Source: CAUTUX01 sp963532875
Lineage (GTDB): Bacteria > Bacillota > Clostridia > Christensenellales > CAG-917
Direction: 5' to 3'
NCBI GenBank assembly: GCA_963532875.1
Contig: CAUSLO010000031.1
Span: 1-14,770 of the forward strand
Length of the DNA: 14,770 nt
Made by a program: the position numbers and the translations under genes. Below, in pieces: positions 1-8,463 of this stretch. Numbering within the stretch: the first letter of the stretch is position 1; every line of letters starts with the position of its first letter. Under the pieces are notes generated by a model. It had not been told where the DNA came from and did no database searches. It worked only from the letters and a program-made list of their open reading frames with translations.

Positions 1-3000
1 TAACTACTTTTTCTAAGTATTCCTTTATGTATGAGTTATTGTATATGTTGCTGTTGTCCTTGTTTTCGTGGAAGATTGAAATGTCTATTGTGTTTTTTGT
101 CCACATCTGTCCATCTTCGCAGGCTGGGAATAACTCAGTCTCTACATCTTCAAATCTGTAGTAATTTCCGCTAATTACTTCATACTTAACACCTTTTCTG
201 TATGCAAAGGTACATGCTACCTCTCCATACTTTGATGATTCGCTGAATGTTGCTACTAATGCTCTTGGATATACCTTTGCTCCTTCAGTTTCATCTGATG
301 GGGCTTTTGTTTGTGGATACATACCTTTGTATAGGACCTCATCTTCCTGATATTGTACAGTAACTTCATATGTCTTTCCAGTCTCGTTAATTGTTGTCTG
401 TCCTTCATAGCCAGTTTGAGTTACTGCTTTTTGAGAACCTTCCTTATACAAGTATCCATCTGCCTTCAAATTCTTCAATGCGTATGGTTGCGTTGCTAGG
501 CTTGCGTATGGAACTTTAATTGTAACTTTTGTATATTCTGCATCTGCTGCACCTGTAATTGACCCGTCTTCATATCTCAAGTTATCTCCACGCATTCCAT
601 TTAAGTTGATGTTTACTATCGCATACATTCCTACAACTTTTCCTTCTAGTGCTAAGTCGCTTGTTACAGTGTTGTTCTTGAACTCATACTTGTCTGAACC
701 GTTAAACCAACCTAAGAATATCTCATTTTGTGTGTCGTATTGTAATGTTGGTGATTCATCTCCTACGTATGAATATCCATGCCTGAACTTGATTGTCTTG
801 TTGTTATTGCTTACTTCGCCGCCTTTTACGTTAGTTACTGACACTGTTCTATCAGTATATAAAGTGATTGTCCTTATATTTCTCTTTACGTAGAACTCAA
901 TAACTGTGTTAGGTAATTTAACGTCAATGTTATCTGTTGGATCTATCTCAGCACCTTTATGCTTGAAGATCATATTATCTCTGTTATATACATTTTGATT
1001 AATTTTACCTTTAACAAATTCTAATACATCATTTACAGTAATCTTATCTCCATCACTCTTGTTCAAGTTTGATAGATGCTCAGACTTATCTTGATTATAT
1101 CCATCACCAGTTGTATCTTGTCCATAAATCTTCAACTTGATTTGAACTCTACTTGCCTTATCCCAAACTGGATACAATACCTTAGTTCCACTTACGAAGT
1201 CTGCTTCTCCAAATACATATGTAGTAATATCAAGTTTTGGTTTATCCTCAGAATAGTCATTCGTATAGTTAGGTCTCTGTACTGAGAAGTGCTTCAAGTC
1301 AGCAAATGTGTTCTCACCCCATGCTGGTTGGTTATACTTTGCCCCTGTTGGTGCTTCTTGTACCTTTCCACCATACAATACTGTTTCTTCTTTAGTTTGA
1401 ATGGTTGAGCCATCTGGCATCTCGTATCTAACTACAATGCTCTTCCTATCAATCTTGTAGTTATAAATGTTCTTATTAATGTATGACATGTTGACCGCAG
1501 TATTTCCTGTAGGATCTGCTCCATCATACATAATGTCAGTTTCTGTTGCCTTATATGGCTTCATTGTATCTGCATCCAAACTCTTAACTACTTCTCCGAA
1601 CAATTCTCTTGGCATTAATGTAGTTGCGTCAGTACTGTCTCCGTCAAATGGTATTGTTACTCTGCGACTTATCGTTAATTCAGGAACAGCACCCAGTTTT
1701 TCATATGTCATGTCAACTCTTTGGAATCTAACTTGAGCATATATTCTAACATTTTTAATTGCAGACCAACGTGCATACAATGTTGCATGTGAACCCGGTT
1801 GTTTATATGAATCTTCGTTAAATGTCCAATCTGTTGCATCACGTTTTGTATCTGCTCCTACGCTTTCATCGTCTCTACTCCATCCTCTGAATGGTGCGTT
1901 ATAACTCTCACCATCTTTGTTAGCAACTGACATAGTTGGATTGTATATTCCAGACGGTAACTTGCCACCTACAAATACGTCTACTGATGAAGGCATTCCT
2001 GCTACTGTATATGTATTAGCATCCGAATGTTCACTTCTCGTCTTGAAGTCTACTTTTACCTTATATCTATTAAATGTAACTGTAATAGTAATCTTTCCAC
2101 CATTTGTTTTTGCATTTCTAGCAATTGACAAGATGTACTTATCTTCAGTTCCGCTATGGATTTTGTCAATTGTACCAACATCTGCAACAGCACCAACTAA
2201 GTTACTATCTAAGTAGTTAGACTTATAATCAGTACCTAGAGCCTTCTTTAGATACTCTGTTGTTGTATACTTAGTCAAGTCTGGTTTCTTATCTTGTATT
2301 GTTTCACCTTTCTTGAAGTACCAATCTGTTGTTGTCAAAGAACTTGGTTCTTGGTATTTACCATGAATTTCTGAGTCATTAAATGAATGTGTTTCGTATT
2401 CACCATCAACTTTCTGTGTTCTAATGTTGACGTATACTTTTACGTTTTCTTCTTTTGTAAATATTGGTCTCAATTTTACGTTGCTAGCTGGCATTATATA
2501 TTCAGCATAGTCAATTTGTTCTTCATTGTTTACCATTTTCATTACGTACTTAATCAATGCATCAGAAATTTGTCTGCCATCTTCATATTGCCATCCTCTA
2601 AAGATGTCGCCTTGTTTAGTAGTTGTTGGAGCACCTATCTTTTTCTTATGTAAATATCTTACAGTCGTTGGCATTGGATTTGGCTCATATTGATTGCTTT
2701 CAAACTCATATCCAATATTGTACTGCTTTGGTCTAAAATCAACTCTGATTCTTGAACCTCTATTTACTTCAATAACCTCATCTTTTAAATCTTTAACTTG
2801 GCCTTCTATACCGGAATTATTAGTATCCTTTGTGTCGTAGTAATATGCTTCATATACCGAGTTAGAACCAAGTAAATACTCTGGTAAGCCAAGCTTTGCA
2901 ATTTGTTCTTTCAAATTGATCTTATGTTTGCCACTATCAGATACCTCATTTGCGTGAACTGATATTTGTTGTTCTGGTATATTGAATTCATTCTTCCATA

Positions 3001-5803
3001 AACCAAGTTCTTCAAATTCTGTCTTATTTAATTTGCTATTTTTCTTCAATTCTGCAACGTTTTCTGCAACTTTTGTCTTAGCAGGATCGACGTTATCTTC
3101 ATCCCTGTCTCCATTGTAGTTAAAGTTCAAGTCAAATGTTAATTCACTTGTAAATCTCTTAATGTATACGTTGAATGTGTTTACTTGTGTCTTGCTAATT
3201 TGTAGGTTTGTCTGACCTTCAATGTCTCTATCAATTGCATTATAGTCAAATACATTTTCATGATTTAACTTCAAAGTACCGTCAGTTAATTTTTCACCGA
3301 TCTCAGACTTAATCTTTGCTTTTAATACACTGTCGCTAAAGTTGAATGTCGAACCAACATCCATCTTTACTTTATATTTAAAGTTATATGTATATTTATA
3401 CTTCAATGAATTAATCGTGTTGTCTGCATCTTCATCAGCTAAATATGCATTAACATTAACGTCATACTCTTGTGCCCAAACTGGGTATAATTGTATTGTC
3501 TTTTTCTCGTGATTCTTATGTTCATTTTTATATGATTGAAGTTTGAAAAATCCATTTTCATCACAGTATTTAAGATTATTGTATTCTGCATCAACTGGCT
3601 TCCAAGCTAATATTGTTGATGTTCCAATTAGTGCATCACTTGATGATTTAAATACATATTTTGGACTTACACCATTATCATCAATTAAATTCTTTGCGAT
3701 AACATCCCTTGATACTGTTGCTCCGAATTTCACTTTGTGTTCTTTATTGAAGAGTTTATCAAACTCAGCATCGCTAAGTAATGGTGTGTGGACACCGTCA
3801 CCGTTATTAAATTTAATAGTATCTCTGCTTCTCTTGTATCTAATTCCGAACTTCATAAAGTCATTTTGGTCGAAAATTATATTATCTGAGACACTTATAG
3901 TCTTATCTGGATTTCTTTCATCAATTAACTCAGGAATGCCATCGTACGTTTTATCTATTGAAGATGGTTTGTTCTCTGATCCTGTTACAAGATTTTCAAA
4001 GCCCGAAATTTGTTGATCTTTTGTAAAACCTGCATTATTCCCATCTCTAAGAATTCTTTTTGTTGTTAGCAACTTGTACCCATCTGCGTCAGCAAGTTCT
4101 TCAACATAATATTTTAAAATTACTTGTTTTTGAGTCTGTGGAGAATCTGTACGTCCTTGAGCCACAAATCTAATAATTGAATCATCACCAATTAAATCAT
4201 GCGTCAATGTAAACACAGTTTTACCTTGTTCAACTGTACCTTTCTCTGTACCATTAATATTTCTAACAACTTTCCAATCTTCAAATACTCTTCCGTCATT
4301 GAAATGATATGGATCAAGTGTAAATTCTTCTTCAAACTTAAATTCTGTCTTAGAAATACCTAGTGCTGCGATATCTGCATCTGAAGCAATTTCTGTTCTA
4401 CCTCCATCTTGTTTCTCGTAATAGAAGTGCAACTTGAATGTTCTCTTTTCGTATCTATAAATTACTGTATAATCTTCTTCACCCAAATAAGGCAATCTCT
4501 TGTCTGGAATCTCTGTTTCTGGTTGTGAACCGTACTTATAATATACTTTTGGCAATGAATTGTAGCCTCTCTTGTAATCATTCCAATCTTTTAAGTTTAC
4601 TGCGTTATCTTCCATCTTAAATTCGTTTTCAACGCTCTCATCATATGCACTATAATTCGCAACAGAAATTGGTTCTTTCCCTTTAAAACTCTTTTTTCTT
4701 GTTGGATTATATAATTTACCAAATGACTTTTCACTATAACCTGTTGGCGATTTTGAATCTTCAAATTCGTGTACAACTGTAACATTCCTTACGGGATTGT
4801 CTGTTGGCTTAATAGCATAATAATATGTAGAATATGTAATATTGGTATCTTCTCTGGTTTCATCTAGGATTGCTGTTGCTCTATCTTTAATTTCAGAAGC
4901 ATCTAAATTTAAAGATGATTTATACCAAGTATAACCCTTCCCTCTTAAACCATCTGGAAGACGAACAGTTCCTCCATTGGTGATTTCTTCAAAATATTCT
5001 AGTTTTTTTACGTCATCCTCAACACTGAAAGTATAAATTCCTTTTTTTGCTGTTGCTCCTGCAGATTGTTTAGGGTTAAATATTCTGATATGTGTTGCCT
5101 TATTAATTATAGCGTCTCTGTTATCTTTTTCATTTGGGTCTTGAAGTTTTGTACTAAACCCTGAATTTGAAAAAAGAGGAACTAGTTCCTTTTCTGAAAC
5201 TTGAGCAGTTGCTAAATCATATTCACTAAGAGGACCTTTTCCAATATATTGTGCACCTGTCGCTCTTTCTATTCTATATTTACGAGCGTCTTCTAAAAGA
5301 TTGAAGTCAGTTCTTTTAATTAATGAAGTCTTTTTAACTGCTGCTAAATTGTTTGATTCTTGATCTCTAACGAATAATAGATTTTTCCAGTCTACTCTGA
5401 CTGTTAAATCTTTTCCTTTTTTATTGAATGTTCTTTTTTGTTTACGTCTTAAAGTAATATATGTATCTTTTTCGTCTCTTTCCAAAGGTAAAAATCCATC
5501 TTTAGGAAATTCATATTTTGAAAGTGCAGATGAGTTATTGGTAAAAATATCTCTGTAATACAGCCCTACTTTATCCCCTTTATTATCTACTCGCTCGTAT
5601 ATTCTTTTAACATCCAGATCATCAAAATTTGGAGTGAACACTTTATCTTTAGCATTATACGTACCCAAGCCTTGTTTAACACCTAGTACTGGTCTTGTTC
5701 CCATAACTGCTGTTGTGATAACTAAAATTAAAGTTAACAAAAGCAATGATGCCAGAACGCTTGAAATGATTCTCTTGTAATTCTTTCGTGGAACTATATA
5801 CAT
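1..5803 (-). CDS. Giant exported surface protein with Listeria-Bacteroides-type repeats (3' end outside window)
   Basis: The frame is open from the ATG at 5801-5803 to the left edge (1934 codons, no stop), so the gene is truncated by the window. AGGAGAG at 5808-5814 overlaps the stop codon of the upstream gene, so the two are one operon. The N-terminus has a basic stretch (RKNYKR, residues 6-11) and a hydrophobic segment (about 12-34): a signal peptide or signal anchor. The rest is a chain of beta-rich, Tyr/Lys/Asp-rich modules. F-x-G-W motifs followed by aromatic LYxxW/LRPIF endings recur (FEDW ~510, LAW ~734 to YPVW ~776, FRGW ~1071, FRGW ~1308 to LYARW ~1346, FLGW ~1699), the pattern of Listeria-Bacteroides/InlB-B repeats (Flg_new). 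The last ~90 visible residues resemble a DUF6273 domain (YYRFE, then NNSYIKEYL). Likely a cell-surface adhesin or structural protein; ligand unknown. Any C-terminal anchor would lie outside the window. Confidence 0.85.
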   Translation of the reverse strand, partial: MYIVPRKNYKRIISSVLASLLLLTLILVITTAVMGTRPVLGVKQGLGTYNAKDKVFTPNFDDLDVKRIYERVDNKGDKVGLYYRDIFTNNSSALSKYEFPKDGFLPLERDEKDTYITLRRKQKRTFNKKGKDLTVRVDWKNLLFVRDQESNNLAAVKKTSLIKRTDFNLLEDARKYRIERATGAQYIGKGPLSEYDLATAQVSEKELVPLFSNSGFSTKLQDPNEKDNRDAIINKATHIRIFNPKQSAGATAKKGIYTFSVEDDVKKLEYFEEITNGGTVRLPDGLRGKGYTWYKSSLNLDASEIKDRATAILDETREDTNITYSTYYYAIKPTDNPVRNVTVVHEFEDSKSPTGYSEKSFGKLYNPTRKKSFKGKEPISVANYSAYDESVENEFKMEDNAVNLKDWNDYKRGYNSLPKVYYKYGSQPETEIPDKRLPYLGEEDYTVIYRYEKRTFKLHFYYEKQDGGRTEIASDADIAALGISKTEFKFEEEFTLDPYHFNDGRVFEDWKVVRNINGTEKGTVEQGKTVFTLTHDLIGDDSIIRFVAQGRTDSPQTQKQVILKYYVEELADADGYKLLTTKRILRDGNNAGFTKDQQISGFENLVTGSENKPSSIDKTYDGIPELIDERNPDKTISVSDNIIFDQNDFMKFGIRYKRSRDTIKFNNGDGVHTPLLSDAEFDKLFNKEHKVKFGATVSRDVIAKNLIDDNGVSPKYVFKSSSDALIGTSTILAWKPVDAEYNNLKYCDENGFFKLQSYKNEHKNHEKKTIQLYPVWAQEYDVNVNAYLADEDADNTINSLKYKYTYNFKYKVKMDVGSTFNFSDSVLKAKIKSEIGEKLTDGTLKLNHENVFDYNAIDRDIEGQTNLQISKTQVNTFNVYIKRFTSELTFDLNFNYNGDRDEDNVDPAKTKVAENVAELKKNSKLNKTEFEELGLWKNEFNIPEQQISVHANEVSDSGKHKINLKEQIAKLGLPEYLLGSNSVYEAYYYDTKDTNNSGIEGQVKDLKDEVIEVNRGSRIRVDFRPKQYNIGYEFESNQYEPNPMPTTVRYLHKKKIGAPTTTKQGDIFRGWQYEDGRQISDALIKYVMKMVNNEEQIDYAEYIMPASNVKLRPIFTKEENVKVYVNIRTQKVDGEYETHSFNDSEIHGKYQEPSSLTTTDWYFKKGETIQDKKPDLTKYTTTEYLKKALGTDYKSNYLDSNLVGAVADVGTIDKIHSGTEDKYILSIARNAKTNGGKITITVTFNRYKVKVDFKTRSEHSDANTYTVAGMPSSVDVFVGGKLPSGIYNPTMSVANKDGESYNAPFRGWSRDDESVGADTKRDATDWTFNEDSYKQPGSHATLYARWSAIKNVRIYAQVRFQRVDMTYEKLGAVPELTISRRVTIPFDGDSTDATTLMPRELFGEVVKSLDADTMKPYKATETDIMYDGADPTGNTAVNMSYINKNIYNYKIDRKSIVVRYEMPDGSTIQTKEETVLYGGKVQEAPTGAKYNQPAWGENTFADLKHFSVQRPNYTNDYSEDKPKLDITTYVFGEADFVSGTKVLYPVWDKASRVQIKLKIYGQDTTGDGYNQDKSEHLSNLNKSDGDKITVNDVLEFVKGKINQNVYNRDNMIFKHKGAEIDPTDNIDVKLPNTVIEFYVKRNIRTITLYTDRTVSVTNVKGGEVSNNNKTIKFRHGYSYVGDESPTLQYDTQNEIFLGWFNGSDKYEFKNNTVTSDLALEGKVVGMYAIVNINLNGMRGDNLRYEDGSITGAADAEYTKVTIKVPYASLATQPYALKNLKADGYLYKEGSQKAVTQTGYEGQTTINETGKTYEVTVQYQEDEVLYKGMYPQTKAPSDETEGAKVYPRALVATFSESSKYGEVACTFAYRKGVKYEVISGNYYRFEDVETELFPACEDGQMWTKNTIDISIFHENKDNSNIYNNSYIKEYLEKVV

Positions 5804-5812
5804 AACACTCTC

Positions 5813-7192
5813 CTATATTGCAGCAAACAGTATGCAAAATACTGCTGCTCCAATTCCTAACATTGCTAAAATATGTAAAACTACTATTAATATTGAATAT
5901 CCCGATACTGATGCCATTGCACGCAATTTATCCATAAATGCTTCATCGTCATCATACATAGCATCTGGATCATAGAATGCTGGCAAAGTACTTGACTGGA
6001 ATGCTGTTGCATCATCTGCCAAAATTAATTGATTTTGACTTGGCATTTGTGTTGCCATCTGTGGCTGTACTTGTGGAACTGGTTGTGCTGTTAAATCATA
6101 CCCAGCAGTTGCAGCCTTTTGATCATATGCCTTAAAGATATTGTTTTCTAATTCTTTTCCGCTACGGATTTCTAAAACTGAAAATTTCTTTGTGATTTCG
6201 TCTAACTTTGCTCTTGTATCTGCTAACTCAGCCTCTTTTTCTTTTAACTTTGCTTCTGCTTCTGCTTTACCTGCTTCACTCATGTCTTGAACTGAGTCTT
6301 TCAAATTCTGAATTTCTCCACCCATCTGTTCATATTGAAGTAATAATGTTGAATATTTTTCTTCGTCTGGGTTAATTGGGATTGTCATCTCATATACCAT
6401 TTCACTTTCTGGTTCTTGGTAATTTGGAATAACTCTTTCTAATATGTATTCGATTGTTTCTTTTTTATTTAATGTAATAACATTTTTAATTCCGTTTGCT
6501 ACTGCTATCTTTCTAACTTCTGTTGCTTTTGCTGTTTCTAATTGTGCCTTCATCTCATCAGTTAACAAACCTTTGTTTTTCATCTTTTGCATTACATAGT
6601 CTCGTACATATTCACCACTAAATTTCTTTGGTATCGTTATTCCATATTTTGCACCTAACTTGTCCAAATCATTTTGGGTTGTACTGTTATGAACTATTGC
6701 TCTGAATTGCTCGTATGGAACTCCTTCAAACTCTCCTTCACTTTCTACGAACATTGGTCTAAATGCTACATTAACTTCATTTGCTAATGTAGTCTCAAAT
6801 GCTTGATTTGCTGGTTGACTGTCTAAATATGAAACGAATAACTTTAGGCTATCCATTGAAAGTGTTTTTAATTCAATTAAAACTTTTAAATATAACTTTT
6901 TAACATAGTCATTTTGAATTGCCTGGTTCTCAGCAACCTCATCAAATAAGTCTTCCAATTGGAACTCTGTAAAGGTATTAAACCAAAGCAGCCTATAGTT
7001 CTTTCTGCTATCTAACGTTAAGCATTCCTTTCTCGTCTTTACAACGTAGTCTCTCAATGCGTTACGCATAATATCTATCTTGATTTTCTTTGGAAATGCT
7101 ATTCCTTGCTTAACAAAGAAATCAGATATAATTGCTGGCTCTACCTTCAGCATCTTCTCTAAAAATTCACCTGTTGTTAATGTTTTTGCCAT
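5813..7192 (-). CDS. Membrane-anchored protein with three SAP/HeH-like modules, coiled coil and C-terminal TM segment; function unknown
   Basis: I chose the ATG at 7190-7192 (459 aa): GAGGA lies 7 bases upstream. A GTG at 7216 would add eight residues, but its GGGGGAG is only 2 bases away. Residues about 19-51, 171-203 and 221-253 look like three copies of one helix-loop-helix module; the first two share GIxxPKK (QGIAFPKK, YGITIPKK), and the third (VRKIAVANGI...KKETIEYIL) looks like SAP/HeH/Rho-N domains, which usually bind nucleic acid. Residues about 64-150 are helical. Residues 279-340 are a charged coiled coil (EAEAKLKEKEAELADTRAKL), followed by a Pro/Gln/Met-rich linker (368-390) and an acidic patch. 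Residues 432-458 form one hydrophobic segment at the extreme C-terminus with no N-terminal signal, suggesting a tail-anchored protein with its bulk in the cytoplasm. It is the first gene of an operon with the giant exported protein, behind a CIRCE-like operator. I do not recognise the family; DNA binding is inference. Confidence 0.85.
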   Translation of the reverse strand: MAKTLTTGEFLEKMLKVEPAIISDFFVKQGIAFPKKIKIDIMRNALRDYVVKTRKECLTLDSRKNYRLLWFNTFTEFQLEDLFDEVAENQAIQNDYVKKLYLKVLIELKTLSMDSLKLFVSYLDSQPANQAFETTLANEVNVAFRPMFVESEGEFEGVPYEQFRAIVHNSTTQNDLDKLGAKYGITIPKKFSGEYVRDYVMQKMKNKGLLTDEMKAQLETAKATEVRKIAVANGIKNVITLNKKETIEYILERVIPNYQEPESEMVYEMTIPINPDEEKYSTLLLQYEQMGGEIQNLKDSVQDMSEAGKAEAEAKLKEKEAELADTRAKLDEITKKFSVLEIRSGKELENNIFKAYDQKAATAGYDLTAQPVPQVQPQMATQMPSQNQLILADDATAFQSSTLPAFYDPDAMYDDDEAFMDKLRAMASVSGYSILIVVLHILAMLGIGAAVFCILFAAI

Positions 7193-7202
7193 ATATTTTT
7201 CC

Positions 7203-7262
7203 TCACATATAGACACTACTCCCCCAAAATACTAGGCTAGTAGTCAAAATAATTCTAATCAT
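7203..7262 (-). other. Possible 19-codon leader ORF in the long 5' leader
   Basis: An ATG at 7260-7262 opens a short, hydrophobic reading frame (begins MIRIILTTSLVFW) that stops at TGA 7203-7205, 10 bases before the ATG of the 459-residue gene. About 21 bases upstream of it is a consensus AGGAGG (7286-7291) with no gene start at normal spacing. TTG codons at 4 and 12 bases from that site open frames of only three or four codons. It may be a translated leader, or chance in AT-rich DNA. Confidence 0.2.
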
Positions 7263-7345
7263 TTTTCTATCAAAATTTCAAAACCCCTCCTATTGTGTTA
7301 TCAATTTTCGTTTATATTGCCATTCTTTTTGGTATTCATAACTTT

Positions 7346-7372
7346 TTAGCACTCTAACCGTTAGACTGCTAA
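7346..7372 (-). promoter_or_regulatory. CIRCE-like HrcA operator
   Basis: On the minus strand this reads TTAGCAGTC-N9-GAGTGCTAA. The CIRCE consensus is TTAGCACTC-N9-GAGTGCTAA, so it matches 17 of 18 defined positions with exactly the right 9-base spacer. The spacer (TAACGGTTA) continues the dyad, giving 13-bp arms with one mismatch around a central base. It begins about 13 bases downstream of a plausible -10 box, the usual position for HrcA repression near the transcription start. The only gene it can serve is the minus-strand operon starting at 7192. On that strand the dyad is followed by AAAAGTTATG rather than a T-run, so it is not an ordinary terminator. Known: CIRCE binds HrcA and normally controls groESL and dnaK operons. 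Inferred: it makes this operon heat-inducible. Confidence 0.75.
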
Positions 7373-7383
7373 TGCACCAAAAA

Positions 7384-8463
7384 CTAATATATGCTGTTTT
7401 GATTGTTGTGTTTATTTAATGCTGTGCTACCCCCTTCTGTTATTTGTATTGTTTCCCCTTGTGTTAAATAGCCTTTTGCTTGTAACCGATTTAATATTTT
7501 TTGTGTCTTTTCTGTATTCCAATTCAATGTTTCTGATGCCTCGCTAACGTTGATGAGGCTTTTTTTGTTTATTAAATTGAGTATTAAAAGTTCGTTTAAC
7601 TCATTTTTTAACTTATTTCTATGAATGACGGTATATACCGCTCCTCCATTTTTTCTGAATAATACGGTTAGGATTAGTATTAATAACCCGAATGTCGTTA
7701 TCGTTCCCGAATGCGTCAAATCTAATGCTGTTGCTATAATATATCCGCCTAACGATGTGGCTATTGCGATTGTGATAGTTATGGAAATAAATTGCTTTTG
7801 GTTTTTTGAAATTAGTATCCCAATTGATGCTGGGATGACTAACATCCCTATGACTAGGATTATGCCGAAGGTATCTAATGATGCACCAGTTGTGAGAGTT
7901 ATGTTGATTAAAAACAAATAATATATCTTTCTTGGATGCATGTTTATTGATGTCGCAAAATTATTATCAAATGCTGCTAAACTCAATTCTTTGTATAACG
8001 TGGATACTGTTGCTATGTTGATGATTAAAATTATTATGTTTACAAGTATTGATACTGGGAAAACCCCACCGATTAATTCTGAATATGTCGCTAAAATGAT
8101 ATTCCCTGTTAAAATCATCTCTTTTGACACTCTGCTATTCTTCAATGGTCCTGAAATTAACACTATTGCTATGCTGAATAACAGTGGCATAACGATTCCA
8201 ACAGCGATATCTTTTGATATAAATTTGGATTTGCTGAGGATTTCAATTAAAAATATTAAAAATATCCCTGAAAACACCGATGCTACCAATATTACTACTG
8301 TGTTTGTTTTGTTAAATATCAAATACATCAATACTGTGCCTAATAAAATGGTATGTGTTAACCCTTCTATCAACATTGATGCTTTAAAACTAAGGATATA
8401 TACACCAACTAATGCACATGAAATTGTACTTATGATTAACAATGACAATACGGCTATATCCAA
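7384..8463 (-). CDS. troD: Metal ABC transporter permease (second subunit, TroD/MntD-like) with C-terminal winged-helix domain
   Basis: Residues 1-275 form the multi-span permease of the ABC-3 (manganese/zinc/iron chelate) family: hydrophobic helices separated by short loops, with the family segment KELSLAAFD...A...MHPRKIYY at about 158-182. It would pair with the permease encoded just upstream to form the membrane channel of a divalent-metal importer. Residues about 285-350 are soluble and look like a winged helix (ELLILNLINKKSLINVSEAS, then KILNRLQAKGYLT and ITEGGSTAL). The 359-residue length is close to the longer TroD-type permeases that carry such a tail. Translation probably starts at TTG 8461-8463, inside the end of the upstream gene (10-bp overlap), which implies coupling. 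Last gene of the metal operon; no terminator hairpin follows. TroD is named by gene order; the metal (Mn, Zn or Fe) cannot be fixed from sequence. Confidence 0.9.
   Translation of the reverse strand: MDIAVLSLLIISTISCALVGVYILSFKASMLIEGLTHTILLGTVLMYLIFNKTNTVVILVASVFSGIFLIFLIEILSKSKFISKDIAVGIVMPLLFSIAIVLISGPLKNSRVSKEMILTGNIILATYSELIGGVFPVSILVNIIILIINIATVSTLYKELSLAAFDNNFATSINMHPRKIYYLFLINITLTTGASLDTFGIILVIGMLVIPASIGILISKNQKQFISITITIAIATSLGGYIIATALDLTHSGTITTFGLLILILTVLFRKNGGAVYTVIHRNKLKNELNELLILNLINKKSLINVSEASETLNWNTEKTQKILNRLQAKGYLTQGETIQITEGGSTALNKHNNQNSIY
7386..7414 (-). promoter_or_regulatory. Putative sigma-A-type promoter upstream of the CIRCE element
   Basis: On the minus strand TAAACA (7409-7414) and TATATT (7386-7391) are separated by exactly 17 bases; they match TTGACA and TATAAT at 4/6 and 5/6 positions. 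The predicted start would be near 7379, a few bases before the CIRCE-like dyad, leaving a leader of roughly 185 bases. The promoter lies in the last codons of the upstream permease gene, so read-through from that operon is also possible. Confidence 0.45.

Noticed and set aside
3543..4016. A 157-codon plus-strand open frame, with other plus-strand frames across 606-2653 and 7625-11226
   Set aside because: They lie antisense within well-supported minus-strand genes, lack ribosome binding sites, and have compositions expected of shadow frames.
4597..4785. A 62-codon minus-strand frame inside the giant gene
   Set aside because: It is out of frame with the continuous 1934-codon reading frame and has no recognisable features.
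7346..7372. Reading the dyad as a rho-independent terminator of the metal operon
   Set aside because: The stem is AT-rich and is followed on the transcribed strand by AAAAGTTATG rather than a U-tract; the 9-9-9 spacing and sequence fit CIRCE much better.
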